A DNA stretch of 64,000 bases. Source: Trichobilharzia szidati (lineage: Eukaryota > Platyhelminthes > Trematoda > Strigeidida > Schistosomatidae). Positions within the stretch are counted from its first letter, which is position 1. Each line of letters begins with the position of its first letter. Under the pieces are notes generated by a model, which saw nothing but the letters and a program-made list of their open reading frames with translations, had not been told where the DNA came from and did no database searches. This document shows, piece after piece, positions 22,816 through 34,335 of this stretch. Where the stretch lies: assembly GCA_944472155.2 (NCBI GenBank), contig OX235271.1:106405256-106469255 (forward strand), written 5' to 3'. Both the position numbers and the translations under genes were made by a program.

Positions 22816-24700
22816 AACATCACCATAATACCTCTCGGTCGACAGAATCGAATGCCACCTTTAGGTTAAGAAATATGATGATTGTTGGACGCCGGTAAGT
22901 ATGCTTATGTTCCAGAATCTGTTGAAGGGTGAAGATATGATCAATACACCCTACTCCTCGTTTAAAGCCTTCCTGGTTCTCTCGTGTTTGTGCCTTCCGA
23001 GCACCACTTAGCCTACGCATGATTATTGAGCCTAGAACTTTAGATACCGTATTAGTCAAGCTAATCCCCCTGTGATTATCACAGGAAGACTTGTCTCCCT
23101 TTTTGTATATCGGGATAATCAATGACTTACGCCAACCTAACGGGACTTCCTCTGATTCCCAAACGCTGACTAGTACTTAAGTTAACGCAGACAGTAAACT
23201 GTCTTCACCGTACTTAAGTACCTCTGCAGTCATTCCATCTGGTCCTGCTGCTCTGCCTCGTTTCAGACTAGTGACAGCATTAGTAACCTCACTTATGGAC
23301 GGAGGACCTGTGTTTATATCCCATTCAGAGAGGTGTTGGATGTTCGGTAATTTGAGCGTGGCTGTAGGCCAATTAAATTGCTCCTCAAAGTGTTCTTTCC
23401 AACGTTCCAGACTATCCTGAGAGGTAATTATGGTGCCATTTCCCTCGGAGTTTGTTTCACTCATCATTTGCCTTTTACCACCTGTTTCACTGACAAGCTA
23501 ATCACCGATGCCTTTTCCATCTCTTTCGCTTTTGTCGCCCACCACTGTTCACGGTCGTTCCGAAGGCTTCTTTTTAGTTTGCGTTTGAGTAGCTTTCGCT
23601 CCTCATCATAGTCGGAGCTCCCCGAAATCAGTCTTCTTGCGTCAATACACTGGTTCTTACTAACTTTAGGTTTCATGTTATTACCAGCTTTTACAGCTGT
23701 GTCTACAGCTAACCGATCCTTTCAAACGGTTCACACGCAAACAACTATCTGCTGGGATCCAGTGAAGAGCGGATTTTTCTGCCCTGACACTCAATGCTGT
23801 CCCTACACTTGCGAGTCCTCACGAACTAGCTGAGGAGTCTCCTGACACCCTTAGGGTGAATTTCGCAGATTCGTGTTGTTGGGCGGAAGGGGTTAAGTAA
23901 ATGACCACATTTGGGTATCTTGTATACGTGTCTCCGGGACACAACATACATCCATGGCTCGAGATGCCAGAGTTCTGGCTAGTGATGCCTGTTGTCCAAT
24001 TTAGCAGAGGGTCCTGACCTTGAATGTTCCCATATCAAGTTGGCGACGTGACTTTAAGGGGCTGTCGGGGGATGTTTCTATCGCTCTAACCTTTTTTTTG
24101 TGGTCAGAGTGAAGTGAGGATGACCCACTAGCCTGAAGAAAAGTACAGACTGTGGTAGGTAAGATGATAGGGGTGATGTGGATAAAGGAGAATGATGCTT
24201 AGGAGGGCTTCATGTGCTTTTGGAGGTGTTTGGGTGGTTGTTACTTCCCGGCGTCCCACACAGCGGAAGTTGATTTTTTCTTCGGGTACCTGAAACAGAA
24301 CGAGGGTTAGTGTTGTGTGACCACAGAGTCCAGGGAACAACTGCTTGAGGCCGGTCATATACGGCCTGTATAAACTGGTTTCTTGGATTGGTTCCGTATT
24401 AGTAACTTACTGCCGGTTCCGGACCACCGTAGGGTAAGTCATGATGTACAATTTTTGGGATTAACCTTTTCTAACCCTCTCTCTCCAGAGTGGAGAGATA
24501 GCATAGCTGGTATGCTGGTCGTCTGACGGAAACACCTTACTGCTGTTACATCCGTGTTTCTCAGCAGCATGATTTCGCCCACAGACCCCCAGCACAGTGT
24601 AAAAAATTCTTAGACTATGCCGGTAACTGCTTTTAGTGTAATAGCTATCCTATCAACCTTCCTGGCATGCTACGACCTGCAGGAACAATAGTCCCAGCCA
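22816..24700 (-). mobile_element. LINE (RTE-like) with 5' region, RT truncated
   Basis: On the minus strand, from high to low coordinates, there is a GC-richer 5' region (24560-23700), a basic segment (23676-23464, RKLLKRKLKRSLRNDREQWW), a linker with RGRAAGPDGMTAEVLK (23467-23177) and RT fingers with IPIYKKGDKS, NHRGISLTNTVSKVLG and [14 protein letters not shown] (23122-22820). It stops before the YADD box and is broken by frameshifts. The 5' region shares a translated block with 29517-29735. Two C-terminal pieces elsewhere (42.4-43.4 kb and 54.6-55.2 kb) may be from the same family. Confidence 0.7.
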
Positions 24701-24821
24701 GTGTAGCTTGTTGGGTCATTGCGATATGCAAGCTCGACCACCACATCAAGTTAGCAGCTATCGGTCAGGAGGTTAACCCAACCTATTTCATCTTCTTTAA
24801 TCGAGTAGAATTTTGCGACTC

Positions 24822-25079
24822 TTAAATTAGTGTGGCTGAAACTAACACAGAAGTGGGTGGATTTCGTAATTCAACAATAGTATCTCGATTGATTATGGAG
24901 ACTTGCTCATTGCTCTTTTGTTCACATCCAAAGTGAATATTCACTACAATAGAATCCAGTTCTGGAGAGATATTTTTATTTTTTTCCGCCAATTCATGTT
25001 TTTCAAATTTCCATTTACGCATTCCGAAAAAACAAATTGAGCGAAGAAATTTATTCCTTATCAATTCTTGTTTTACCAC
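24822..25079 (-). CDS. Possible coding exon, unidentified
   Basis: An 85-codon minus-strand frame with coding-like composition: RKWKFEKHELAEKNKNI, then PELDSIVVNIHFG, ending ELRNPPTSVLVSATLI before TAA. It lies about 120 nt beyond the upstream end of the minus-strand LINE, so it could be a piece of that element or a last exon of a host gene. No convincing splice acceptor precedes it and I recognise no family. Confidence 0.3.
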   Translation of the reverse strand: MVKQELIRNKFLRSICFFGMRKWKFEKHELAEKNKNISPELDSIVVNIHFGCEQKSNEQVSIINRDTIVELRNPPTSVLVSATLI

Positions 25080-25828
25080 ATGTCATCAGAAATTTCCAGT
25101 CACTCTACATAGATTTCTCAAAAGACAATCAGACCAAATTGAAATCCCATAATCAGTATAGCAGTTTAATTTATCTCAGGGAGTAAAAAGAACTATTACC
25201 GAGGCTTTTTTATGATTTCGAAGTAAATACACTCGCGTCACTGTAAAGGACCTTGAGCTGTCACAAAAAATCTCGAAGCAGTAACTCATGTTGACCTCAG
25301 TCTGCCAATTTACGTCTATCTTTGTGGCTCAGACAGACAGCCAGTTTTCGGAAATTAGTCAAGAAGAGGTTTTGTGCATTGATTTTAATATCACGAGAAC
25401 CCCACAAAAGCAACTAAGTTTCATGAATACATGTCGTGTTTTAACATATCTAGAGTTCTTATCCATCTTAAATAGCATATCCAGATGAGCTTAACTCTCC
25501 TACAGGTAGACTTCCTGCTGTTTTGTTGTCACTAACAGTGCTGATAAATGTCACAAGTATGTATAGACTTGTGTTAGACGCTTCATTAATGCCTATATGC
25601 TCATATATGTAAAGAGAATCTGTTCATATATGTAGAGTGATGAAAGCTTCGCAAATTAACTATCCAGCTTAAAGAACACAACCATATCAAAAAGTCCATA
25701 TATGTGCATGGTTTTGGGAATTCTAGACTTCTTGAGTACTATTTGTTCATGTTGTTTCAGTGATTTATTTTGTTCTGCTTTTAGTTTTCTTTTGATAATT
25801 AGAAATAATTGGATTTTCATATTTTTAG
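25080..25828. other. Upstream region of the tetraspanin gene
   Basis: No gene seen. The stretch ends with a splice acceptor (CATATTTTTAG, to 25828) 18 nt before the tetraspanin ATG. It may therefore hold a 5' UTR intron, or the acceptor may receive the trans-spliced leader used by many schistosome mRNAs. Confidence 0.4.
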
Positions 25829-25846
25829 GCTATTCAGTGTGTCATA

Positions 25847-28590
25847 ATGACTATTCTTGGTGTCGTATCTAAGTGTATCGCATTTCTATCATATGTTTTT
25901 CTTGCAGTAAGTTTGTTGTACATATATTTTCTAACCTTTTCAGATTGCCTCTATAGTGTTCATTTCTGTTGGTGGGGGCATACTTGCGCTTATTGCCCGT
26001 TACAAACATGCACTGGTTGAAACAAACGTTTCATTTCCTGCCTATATTCTTCTCGGCACAGGTATACTGCTTATATTAGCAGGTGGTACTGGTGTACTTG
26101 CTTGTATAAAGCATAGTCGCTGCTTACTTGTGTTTTTCTACAGCTTGTTACTCCTCATTTTACTTTGTGAGCTAGCCGTTGTTATAGTCTCTATATTTTA
26201 CTGGCCAAAGGTTAATACACTTTAGTTTCAATATTTCTTGTAGGTTGGCAGACAGATATCTCAGATGCTTCAAGAGGAGCTGAATATATATGACAAAGTT
26301 GATGCAGCTGAACGTGTTGTAGACATCATTCAGTCTAATGTATTGTCGAAATTAGGAAGATTTATCTTATTTTTTAGTTGCATTGTTGTGGAGTGAATAA
26401 TTGGTCTGACTGGGAATCTACTAGTTTCTACAAAGCTAACAAGAGCTATCCTCAGAGTTGTTACGACGATCCTAAGAATAAAGAATCCAAACCTTATCAA
26501 ACTGGCTGTGTTGTCGCTTTGGGAAGTGAAGTCCAAAGTCACCTAGCGTATGTCATTGGATCCGGATGCATCTTTTTCCTTTTACAGGTGAGTTTCTTTT
26601 CGAATTCTTTGTAACTGTAAATTGATTGTGACGGGAAACAGCTGCAACTTTTAGTTTTATGTTTTCTAATTAATGATTACAGTTTACAAAGTGACATAGG
26701 TAGACAGAATGGTCAGTACTGTTATCAATGGAACTACAATTGACTTTTAAGGTTTCATACATACATTCCCCCTTATAAATTTGAATAAAGATAGGACAAA
26801 CATCAGTACAGAATAACATGGATCCATTTTGTTTCATTAGTTCTCGTTAGCTGTGTACGGTTTATAACTTTTAATAAAACAAATTACGATTATATATGTA
26901 CATATATATATATACATATATAATAGTGAAATTCCCCTTCAAAAACGAACAGATGTGCTGTCCGGGTGGTGATAATTGCATAATTAGAGATAATAAAATG
27001 CGGTGATTGGAACTCATAAGATTGAAAAATCAATATCTAGTGCGTACGAAATCAAAGAAAATGATGACGATATGGAATTCAAATGAGTCTAATATGAAAG
27101 TCAGGCGAAAAATGAGAGGAAAACGAAACGAAAAAAATCAGAAGACAAATAGTTACTGAGGGGAAAGTTATCGGGGTAACCGAGGTCCCACGACGGACTC
27201 TTTTTAAGTATATAGGTCAAGTTTCAGCCATTTTATTACGATAGCCTCAGGAAAGCAAAGACAGGCTGTTTTGTCTACTAGTTATTTTAAATGTTTCGAA
27301 TGCGTCTGCTCCTGCAGTTACTCGGGAATAGATATGTACATTTTTAGGTAGCATTTGAGGCATGGTTGTCGATTTTTAAGTGTGCCTGCGACTAGGCTTC
27401 AATTCGTTGTACGTGAGATTATCAATAATTTTCTTTTTCTAAAGCTCTATAGGTACTTTTGTATAGAACCTATCTTGTGTTTCCTGTGACCATCAATCTT
27501 GAATTTCGATGCCTTTTTAGGAGTGGATTCTATTTTCTTGATACAGCCACTCTTGTTCATTACTGCGACGCTTAAATCTTTATCCGGTTGTAATATGGCA
27601 TATCGTCATTGCTTGTGGAACGTTTTACTGCTGTTTGATGTTCTCTAGACATGATAGTGTGGAGTTGAATATCGAAATGATCCATTATGCAACTAGTTAA
27701 CGACAAAGGTTTACATTTGGTCAAGTTTTTGAAGGCAACTAATAAGCCATAAACGAGTATTATCCATGCAACTCGGGTTTTCCATCCGCTGTATTTGCAA
27801 CGTCAGGGAAATATCCACTGAATAGTTGATCTCAAACCCTACAGGAAACACTTACTGAATTTCTGGACACTAATGTGAAACTGTATCATTAAGATTCGGT
27901 ATACACTACCTCAATTATGTATGAGTGTTTTGTAAATATGTGGGTTGAAAATGGTTAATTGGAAGACAGGAGAAAACCTTTGTAATTCAGAAGTAGTGGA
28001 CAGCTGTTTCGTCATAAAGAATTTCTGAGCTTTGCCTGCTTTTGACTGAATAGAAGATTAACGAAATGTTTAGTGGTGGTGTTAGGAATCTTTGATATTC
28101 CCTTACTTCGCCAAAATGTTTCATTTCAAATCAAGTTGTCATTTTTGACGAGGTAAATTTCTTCAGTTCACCTTACTTCGAATACATCTTACATGACCAC
28201 ACCGTTCGGCATTGGAATAATGCATTACTCAACAAAATCCTGTATAGATTAAATATTCGTCGACAAAGGTGTGTAGATACTTTAATTTTATTATGAGTCC
28301 GAATAGGAGATATTTGACAGGGGAATGTATACATGATTTGGTATTTTCTGAGTCGTTATTGACACCATGAGGTTACACAGTCTTTAGTCATTAAAAAAGG
28401 CTAGTAATCGAATGTAAACGGTCATTTGTTGCCAAATAATCACCTTTTTACTGTTTATGTTTTATTTGATATTAAATCTGTTGCTTTCGTCTTTATGTTA
28501 TAGCTTCTCAGCTTGCACAGCACATGTATTGTGGTCTGTCGATCAGGACCAATCCACCTTTGGCGTAATGATGGCTACATAAACATATAA
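25847..28590 (+). CDS. Tetraspanin, complete five-exon gene, 239 aa
   Basis: Exons: 25847-25906, 25944-26210, 26244-26339, 26378-26587 and 28504-28590. All four introns (37, 33, 38 and 1916 nt) are phase 0 with GT..AG borders. Tetraspanins are four-pass membrane organisers; in schistosomes several sit in the tegument. TM1 is in residues about 10-35 (LSYVFLAIASIVFISVGGG), TM2 about 53-73 (AYILLGTGILLILAGGTGVL) and TM3 about 82-104. The large extracellular loop has the CCG signature (LHCCGVNNW) at the start of exon 4 and two more cysteines (SYPQSC, YQTGCVV), a four-cysteine loop. TM4 spans the last junction (YVIGSGCIFFLLQ joined to LLSLHSTCIVVC), followed by a short tail ending DGYINI. Short 5' introns followed by a long one is typical of schistosomes. 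The last exon was found by phase, acceptor and TM4 continuity, so it is slightly less certain. The specific paralogue is not identified. Confidence 0.9.
26588..28503. other. Fourth intron of the tetraspanin gene
   Basis: Starts GTGAGTTTC and ends TTATGTTATAG. It contains an AT-rich palindromic dinucleotide tract (about 26893-26922). Around 27965-28010 it holds a short piece resembling, in reverse, the GAAACAGCTGTCCA part of the hammerhead-type SINE. Confidence 0.7.
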
Positions 28591-29034
28591 TTTATTCAAA
28601 TAGTACCTACGATTCATTCTGGCTGTTCGTATGCCTCATGGTTAAATGAAGGGACAGCTACTGAGACCATAAAATACCATTCATTGCCATATATGCTACT
28701 TCATCCGGCATAGATCATTTTATTATCTAACTGTTATACATAAAACTCAAATTTGATCTCACTTACACTTTTTTTAATTGATTAAAGCGTCGAATATAGT
28801 TTTTTTTCAAAGTAAACTAGTGACTTTTGCGTTGTATTTAGTTTGAATGTCAGCTGATTTGGAAATTTGGATTTACTATGCAATCGAAGTTTCTTTTGTG
28901 AGAATCAAATTTTTCATAGATTTGTATCGATGCCAACATAAGTTATTTTGTTGTGTTATTTTCAAGGTAATCGCCTGACTGAAGGCTGTTTGGTTATTCT
29001 TGTGTATTTACGGTCTGACTGATAGTTGCCATTT

Positions 29035-29260
29035 TTACATTAATATATATATGTAAAACTTAGGCACTGTGGTAGTAAGTAATTCCACATTAGTTTGTTT
29101 ATTAGATGTATCACACAGTGAAACAGTATTATTTACTGGATGACGTTTCGAACAAAATTTATTGTTCATAATCATATCAATTGTAATCACACAACTTTGA
29201 AACTTGAAAAAACTGTGTGATACATCTAATAAACAAACTAATATGGAGCCATTTTTACAT
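29035..29260. repeat. PLE-like terminal sequence inside a perfect 31-bp stem
   Basis: Positions 29089-29119 and 29212-29242 are perfect inverted repeats. Between them lies GATGACGTTTCGAACAAAAT, the same kind of block as at 19050 and in the composite repeat. The upstream AAACTTAGGCACTGTGGTAG also matches 18960. This looks like paired PLE ends. Confidence 0.6.
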
Positions 29261-29299
29261 GATGGTTGGGCTCGCATATCGTAGTAACTCAACTAACTA

Positions 29300-30880
29300 C
29301 ATTGGCTACAGGTCCCGCTGTACGGGAAAGCTTGTTTGGATAGCTGTTGACTAAAACCAGTTGTCATCATAGTGTACATTGGTCACACTATGTTTGAGGG
29401 TCTGAGGGCGAGTGGGGATGTAACGGCAGTAAGGTGTCTCCTTCGAATGACCAGTAAGCAAGTCTCTACCCCGGAGAGTTGGGGGCTTAGAAAAGGTTGA
29501 CCCCAATAATCGTACCTTGCGGCGATCTGTAGTCGGTGTTAAGATCTACCTGCATGCGGGCACAACTGTAAAAGCCAGTTCAAACATACCGTGTGTGACT
29601 GGTATCGAGCAGTTGTCCCTTGGTCTCTGCGGTCACGTAACAGTAGTGCTCCTTATGTTTCAAGTATTTCAAAAAGATATCAGCTTCCACGGTGTGGGCA
29701 GCCGGGATTTAGCAACCACCCACATACTTCTCTAAGCACATAAAGCTTTCGCGATCATTATCCACCTCCATCTTTTTGTGTACCTTACACTGTTAACACT
29801 ATTCAGTAGGTTATTCCTCAACTCTGAGACTATGAATAGTTATTAGAGCAGGAAATACACTACTGGTGATTTCTTAAAACTAAGCTAGTAACTTCATATT
29901 AGAGCTTTTAATTTCGGGACCTTCTTCCAAGTCGGACAACGGGCCTCCCTAGCTAGAAATCTGGCATCTCGACACATGAATATATGTTGTGTTTCGGAGA
30001 TGTACACACAAGAAATAGATGTGGTTATTCGCCTAACATAATCTAGCCAGTGCTGCGAGCCCAAAAAGTTCACCTTGTGGACTTCAACTATTTCGCGTGA
30101 CATTGCTGGCACAGAAGTGGCATTGAATGCTAGGGTGGAGAAATTGCCCTCTAACCAGATCCCACAGGGTAGTCATATATGTGCTGTCGAGCTGAACCGA
30201 TTCGTTAGAGGGAATGAGTGCGTTACCCGTCGATGTCTCCGCCCCAACCGACTGCAGTTCGCAAGAATTGAAGGATGAGTTCTACCAAAAACCCTAGTTT
30301 ACTACTGAAAGCATAACACATAGATGTAGTCATTGTAGCAGGTAACTTCAATGCTCAAGTAGGGACGCTGTGCTAATGAAAAAAGTATATTGCTGACGCG
30401 TGTGGTATTCCACTTTGTTAACAGTGGTTGTCGTTTACAATTCTTTCTAGATAATATTCTGTACATTGTCAGCACTAACTTTAAAGACAATGAGAGACAT
30501 TGTCTAACCTAACAGAGCACTGGTACACTTAGAATACCCTCGTAGGTCCCAAACACGCACCGGTACTTCCACATATTTAATTAGAACTGAACGGATATGT
30601 ATAGCAGGCAGCCGTGACCCCAACTTAATAAAATCACGAAGTTTTTATTTAGGGGACTAATAGCTAAATGCGTATCTGAGATTGACAACAAAAGTCATTC
30701 TGAAGAACCCCGGAATAACATCTAGTGAGAACAGTGATCAAGGTTGTTGATTGCCTGAAATCAAAGGTAAGCAAATACCACTGAATTTCTGTTGTTTCAT
30801 CTGAACTAATAGACGCCAGACTGATCCCGGTAGAATCCTAGCATGCCAAATGGCGAAAGCTGCTCAAATGCAAGTCTTTG
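29300..30880 (+). mobile_element. LINE 5' region and endonuclease fragment, decayed
   Basis: The first part (29320-29735) matches in translation the 5' region of the minus-strand LINE at 24128-24358 (GLCGHVTVVLLMFQV against GLCGHTTLTLVLFQV). From about 29950 the plus strand reads endonuclease text: ASRHMNICCVSEMYTQEIDV, then APTDCSSQELKDEFYQK and VVIVAGNFNAQVG, in changing frames and with many stops. Only the 5' half of the element is present. Confidence 0.65.
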
Positions 30881-30892
30881 TAACGACTGTGA

Positions 30893-31868
30893 ACAGTATT
30901 GTTATTATTGCCTTTGGATTCCGAATGGAAAATAAGGTTTCAACAAAATATCTGCACTTTGTTCTATTTTCTGCTTTCTTTAGCTGTGCTCATGATTGCC
31001 CATAATCTCTCATCTCCTCCATGTCACTCTCGGACGACCTACTCGTCTTTTCCCGCAATGTCAGCCAACCGTCTCCTCAGCGTATGCTCCATCCATCTTC
31101 TTTGGCATATTTGTTGAACAACCGGTTCTTGGTTGGTTTGTCCCCACGGTTTCTTGTCGCTAATTCTTTCTGGCCATTTGATCTTCAGTATGGAGCCAGC
31201 GAAGGCAGCTGTTGATAAAGGTCCGTGAAGTGCTGGAAATGCTTTCCATGACGCTCAGTGCAAGTTTCTGACCCATATAGAAGAAGTGACTGACCAACTT
31301 CACATTTGTGTCGAAAATCCGAATCTTGTACTTAATGATGGCTGAGTGCAGAAGATTTCCAAACTGGTTTCAGGTTGATGGAGGCGTGTCTTGACTTTCC
31401 GATTCTGGCTGGCTTTGACATCTTCATCCGTTCCGTCTACGGTTGAAACAGTGCTTCCTAGCCAGATAAGTGAAGGAAGTGATTTCTTTCAAGTTTCTCC
31501 CGTTGATGGTGTTGCTATTGCTGTTGGTTGTCTTCATCACCTTCGTCTTCTCTATGTTCACCTGGAATCCTGTCTTTGCTGCTTCTTCAGCCTTTTTGTT
31601 GGTTTTCGCCTGTAAATCATCGAGTTTATATGACATTAGACATAAATCATCCACGCGCAAAATGCAGATCTTCTAGAGTCTTCTCATCGGCGGTCCGACG
31701 TACTCCTGTCTTCTCGCTCCCCACAGTCTGATGCATAATCCAGTCCACCACAGTTAGGAATATCATCGGTGATAATACGCAGTCAGCTTGTCTTACTCTT
31801 GTATTCACTTCAAATGCCTCGCTGAGTTTTCTGTTGTGGATCACCTGACACGCAGCAGTGTCGTATAG
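30893..31868 (-). mobile_element. RTE-like LINE 3' portion, frameshifted
   Basis: The minus strand carries the end of an RTE reverse transcriptase: KLSEAFEV, LSPMIFLTVVDWIM, DDLCLMSYKLDDLQAK (active-site region, with HFARGDDLC in place of the expected FADD text), KAEEAAKTGFQVNIEKTKVM and NGRNLKEITSFTYL. It continues to the 3' end near 30893, which has a short ATT tail. The same order is seen in the intact copy at 57.4-60.7 kb. The upstream end stops at 31868, the fusion point of composite-repeat copy 2. Confidence 0.8.
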
Positions 31869-33497
31869 CCAGCTGTTGAATGATGTTTGTAACTATTGGT
31901 TTAGCCTTAAGGCCAGAATGAGGGTGTGTTGGTCACTTACCGTATTTCTTGACCTGTAAGTGTCATTTAATCCCATCACAAGGGAGGTGCTTTGGAAATG
32001 TATTATGGTGAAAGTAGTGCAAAAATATAGTGATACAGTATGTATAAATGGATGACGTTGCGAGCACAAATTATGGCTCATAATCAATCATACTAATGTA
32101 TTCTTATAGCTCCCTGATTTGCTTCCCATATCTTAACCTCCTCCCATTTTCTATTGCAATTTTCCACATGTTTGATACAAGTGTTGGGTCACTTCGGTTG
32201 CACGTGTTTGGTGTTGATTCACCGAACAAAAATTCGATGATCAACTGCTCTTTCCACCTAACTACCTTACTTTTACCCCTTCCCACCTTATTGTTTAATT
32301 ATATGCAAATGAGTGTATTGGAATGGTCCAGCTTTTTCTAGATTATTTATTTATTTATTATTTTTGATTACAGCTTGATGCCACACCGTATTTTTCAGTA
32401 CAAGTATGGCATTTTCAGCATGGATATCGGTAGCCCAAATTTCGCAGGCCGACCATAGATATCGGGTGTGCGTCGGCAGGGGACGGAACCCCGGACCATG
32501 TGCATGGTCGGCGAGAGTCCCAACCACTGTGCCACCGACGCGGGGTCAGTCACTCTCGATAATTTAGTTTACCGTAATCTTCTAGTTTAGCTTATGTAAC
32601 CGACCTCAGAGTCAACACGTAATATTTGAATTTGTTGGGTCTTTAAACCGAAAACGTTTTCCCCTGAGTGAGTTTCTTTGGTTTCAATGTCATCCTAATT
32701 CCAGCCTTATTAAAAGTCTTATGATATTCTTTCTCTATATGGCAGTACTACCGAGACTTGGAATTTATTAATATTTTCCATTATTTTTTTTATGGGTTTG
32801 AACAAGTTTTTGAATGAAGTCTGGTGGATAATTACTCAGTAGTAGTAATTTATTTGTTTGATCCCATTATTCGAGTTTTTCTGACTTCTGACTCGATTAC
32901 ATAAACATCCAACTAATCCTACCTTTACCGATGGTTTAAGTTATATTCATTCAGATATGTAGTCAAGAATCTTCTACATTTGTTGTCTGTAATTAAGAGG
33001 ACTATATGTGGAAAGGACTGTTGAATTTTAAGGCAAACTTTCGTGCACCATAAACGGTTATATATAAGATATTATTGACTGTCTGCATGATGTTTTAGTC
33101 TTACTTCTGGTAATTATAATTCGTAACATCTACGGTCTGAATATTTATAATCTTACTACTATTAAGTTATAAACAGTATCATTGGTTTCAATAAAAAAAG
33201 AATGCTTGTTTAAGGAAAAGTGAAAAACACAGCTCAGCCTAACCCTTGGCAGTTCACAATGAACTCTTAGTTACTTCAAGTGTAATGGAAAGTTGCTGCA
33301 TTCACTGTAGTTAAACTAATTTAATGTACTAAGCATAGTGGAAGTTGTTCTCAACGAAGCTCTGTAATTTTGTATACATACTCAATGTTAATTATGGAAA
33401 CATTGTTACCAAAGATTCGTATTGACGTCTGTTAAACATAACAAAATCCTAATGATCGGTAATCCCAAATCGAAGCTTAGAGTATAAAACAGTGCAT
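31733..33497 (-). repeat. Composite repeat, copy 2 (contains a SINE)
   Basis: This is parallel to 9574-11124: RTE piece, PLE-like terminal segment, the same small ORF (32104-32286, minus) and the same 1-kb non-coding tail. It differs by substitutions, small indels and a block at about 32340-32543 that carries a tRNA-headed SINE. The flanks of that block rejoin with copy 1 at GGGGTCAGTCA. Confidence 0.8.
32340..32543 (-). repeat. tRNA-headed SINE inserted in the composite repeat
   Basis: On the minus strand it begins CGTCGGTGGCACAGTGG (A-box-like) and then GGGTTCCGTCCCC (B-box-like), followed by a body that differs from the RTE-bodied SINEs elsewhere. It ends in an A/T-rich tail rich in ATTT units. 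The insertion is absent from copy 1. Target duplications are not obvious. Confidence 0.65.
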
Positions 33498-33829
33498 GGA
33501 ATGCATCGTTGCTTTACTTTCAAAGTGATTAAGGAAATATTTAGGACTTAGAAAGCCACCACATATTTTGATTTTTAGTACTGTTTGTTGAATGAAAAAT
33601 TGGCATTGCAACCTCAGCTATAGTGCTTAATAGTCTGATAATTTAGAATGGACTGCAGTCTCGTGGAAAATAACGCATAGACAGGCGAGTGTTTATTGAA
33701 GACCAAGGAAAAGATCTTAGTGACATTTACACAAGTAAATCTTACTACATATGCTTTTTCCGATTTTCACTCTGCATTCATGGCGTAAAGTGAAGCATCT
33801 TTGGTTGACATACTGACGTGCTTAACTCT

Positions 33830-34335
33830 ACATGGGAAGAGTTTCTCGATTCACGGAAACACATGGGTTGGCAGATGTCTAACAACTCTACTACTAGCTG
33901 GAAACTGAGGATAACAGGTTGCCTGATGTAGCGCTTATCGATTTGAGTGGGGCATTCAGTAAAGTGTCTCACTGAGACACTATTATTATTATTATTGTTC
34001 CCTTGGGTTCCTAGTAGAACATAGGTCTTCAACTGCACATTAAGGGAGCCAAAACGTCTTTGTGTAGACAGCATTATGTCAGAGTGATTTACCGGTTATT
34101 TACGTAACAGAAGGATGAAAGGAGTACTCTTTAAGTGGAAACCAGGTGCCTAGAGGAATTCCTTATGACACTATTGTAGGGCCCTGGTATTAGTGGACAA
34201 AAGAATCCAGTAGTCTGTCACAACTTAAGGAAAGTACCATATTGTAATGGGACTGCAACCTAAGTATTGCGAATTCTGTGGTCACATCGCAGTGCTTTTA
34301 ACCGCTTTAATAAAGACACTATGTACGAACCGCGT
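33830..34335 (+). mobile_element. Degenerate LINE RT fragment with a tiny RTE 3' tail inside
   Basis: RLPDVALIDLSGAFSKVSH (motif A) is followed, after an interruption, by traces of the following RT region (KWKPGA, then FNKRFKYPSTGK). The interruption at about 33979-34045 matches the last 60 nt of the RTE element in minus orientation, including its ATT repeat and CCTAGTAGAACATAGG. It therefore looks like a very short, 5'-truncated RTE insertion. Confidence 0.55.
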
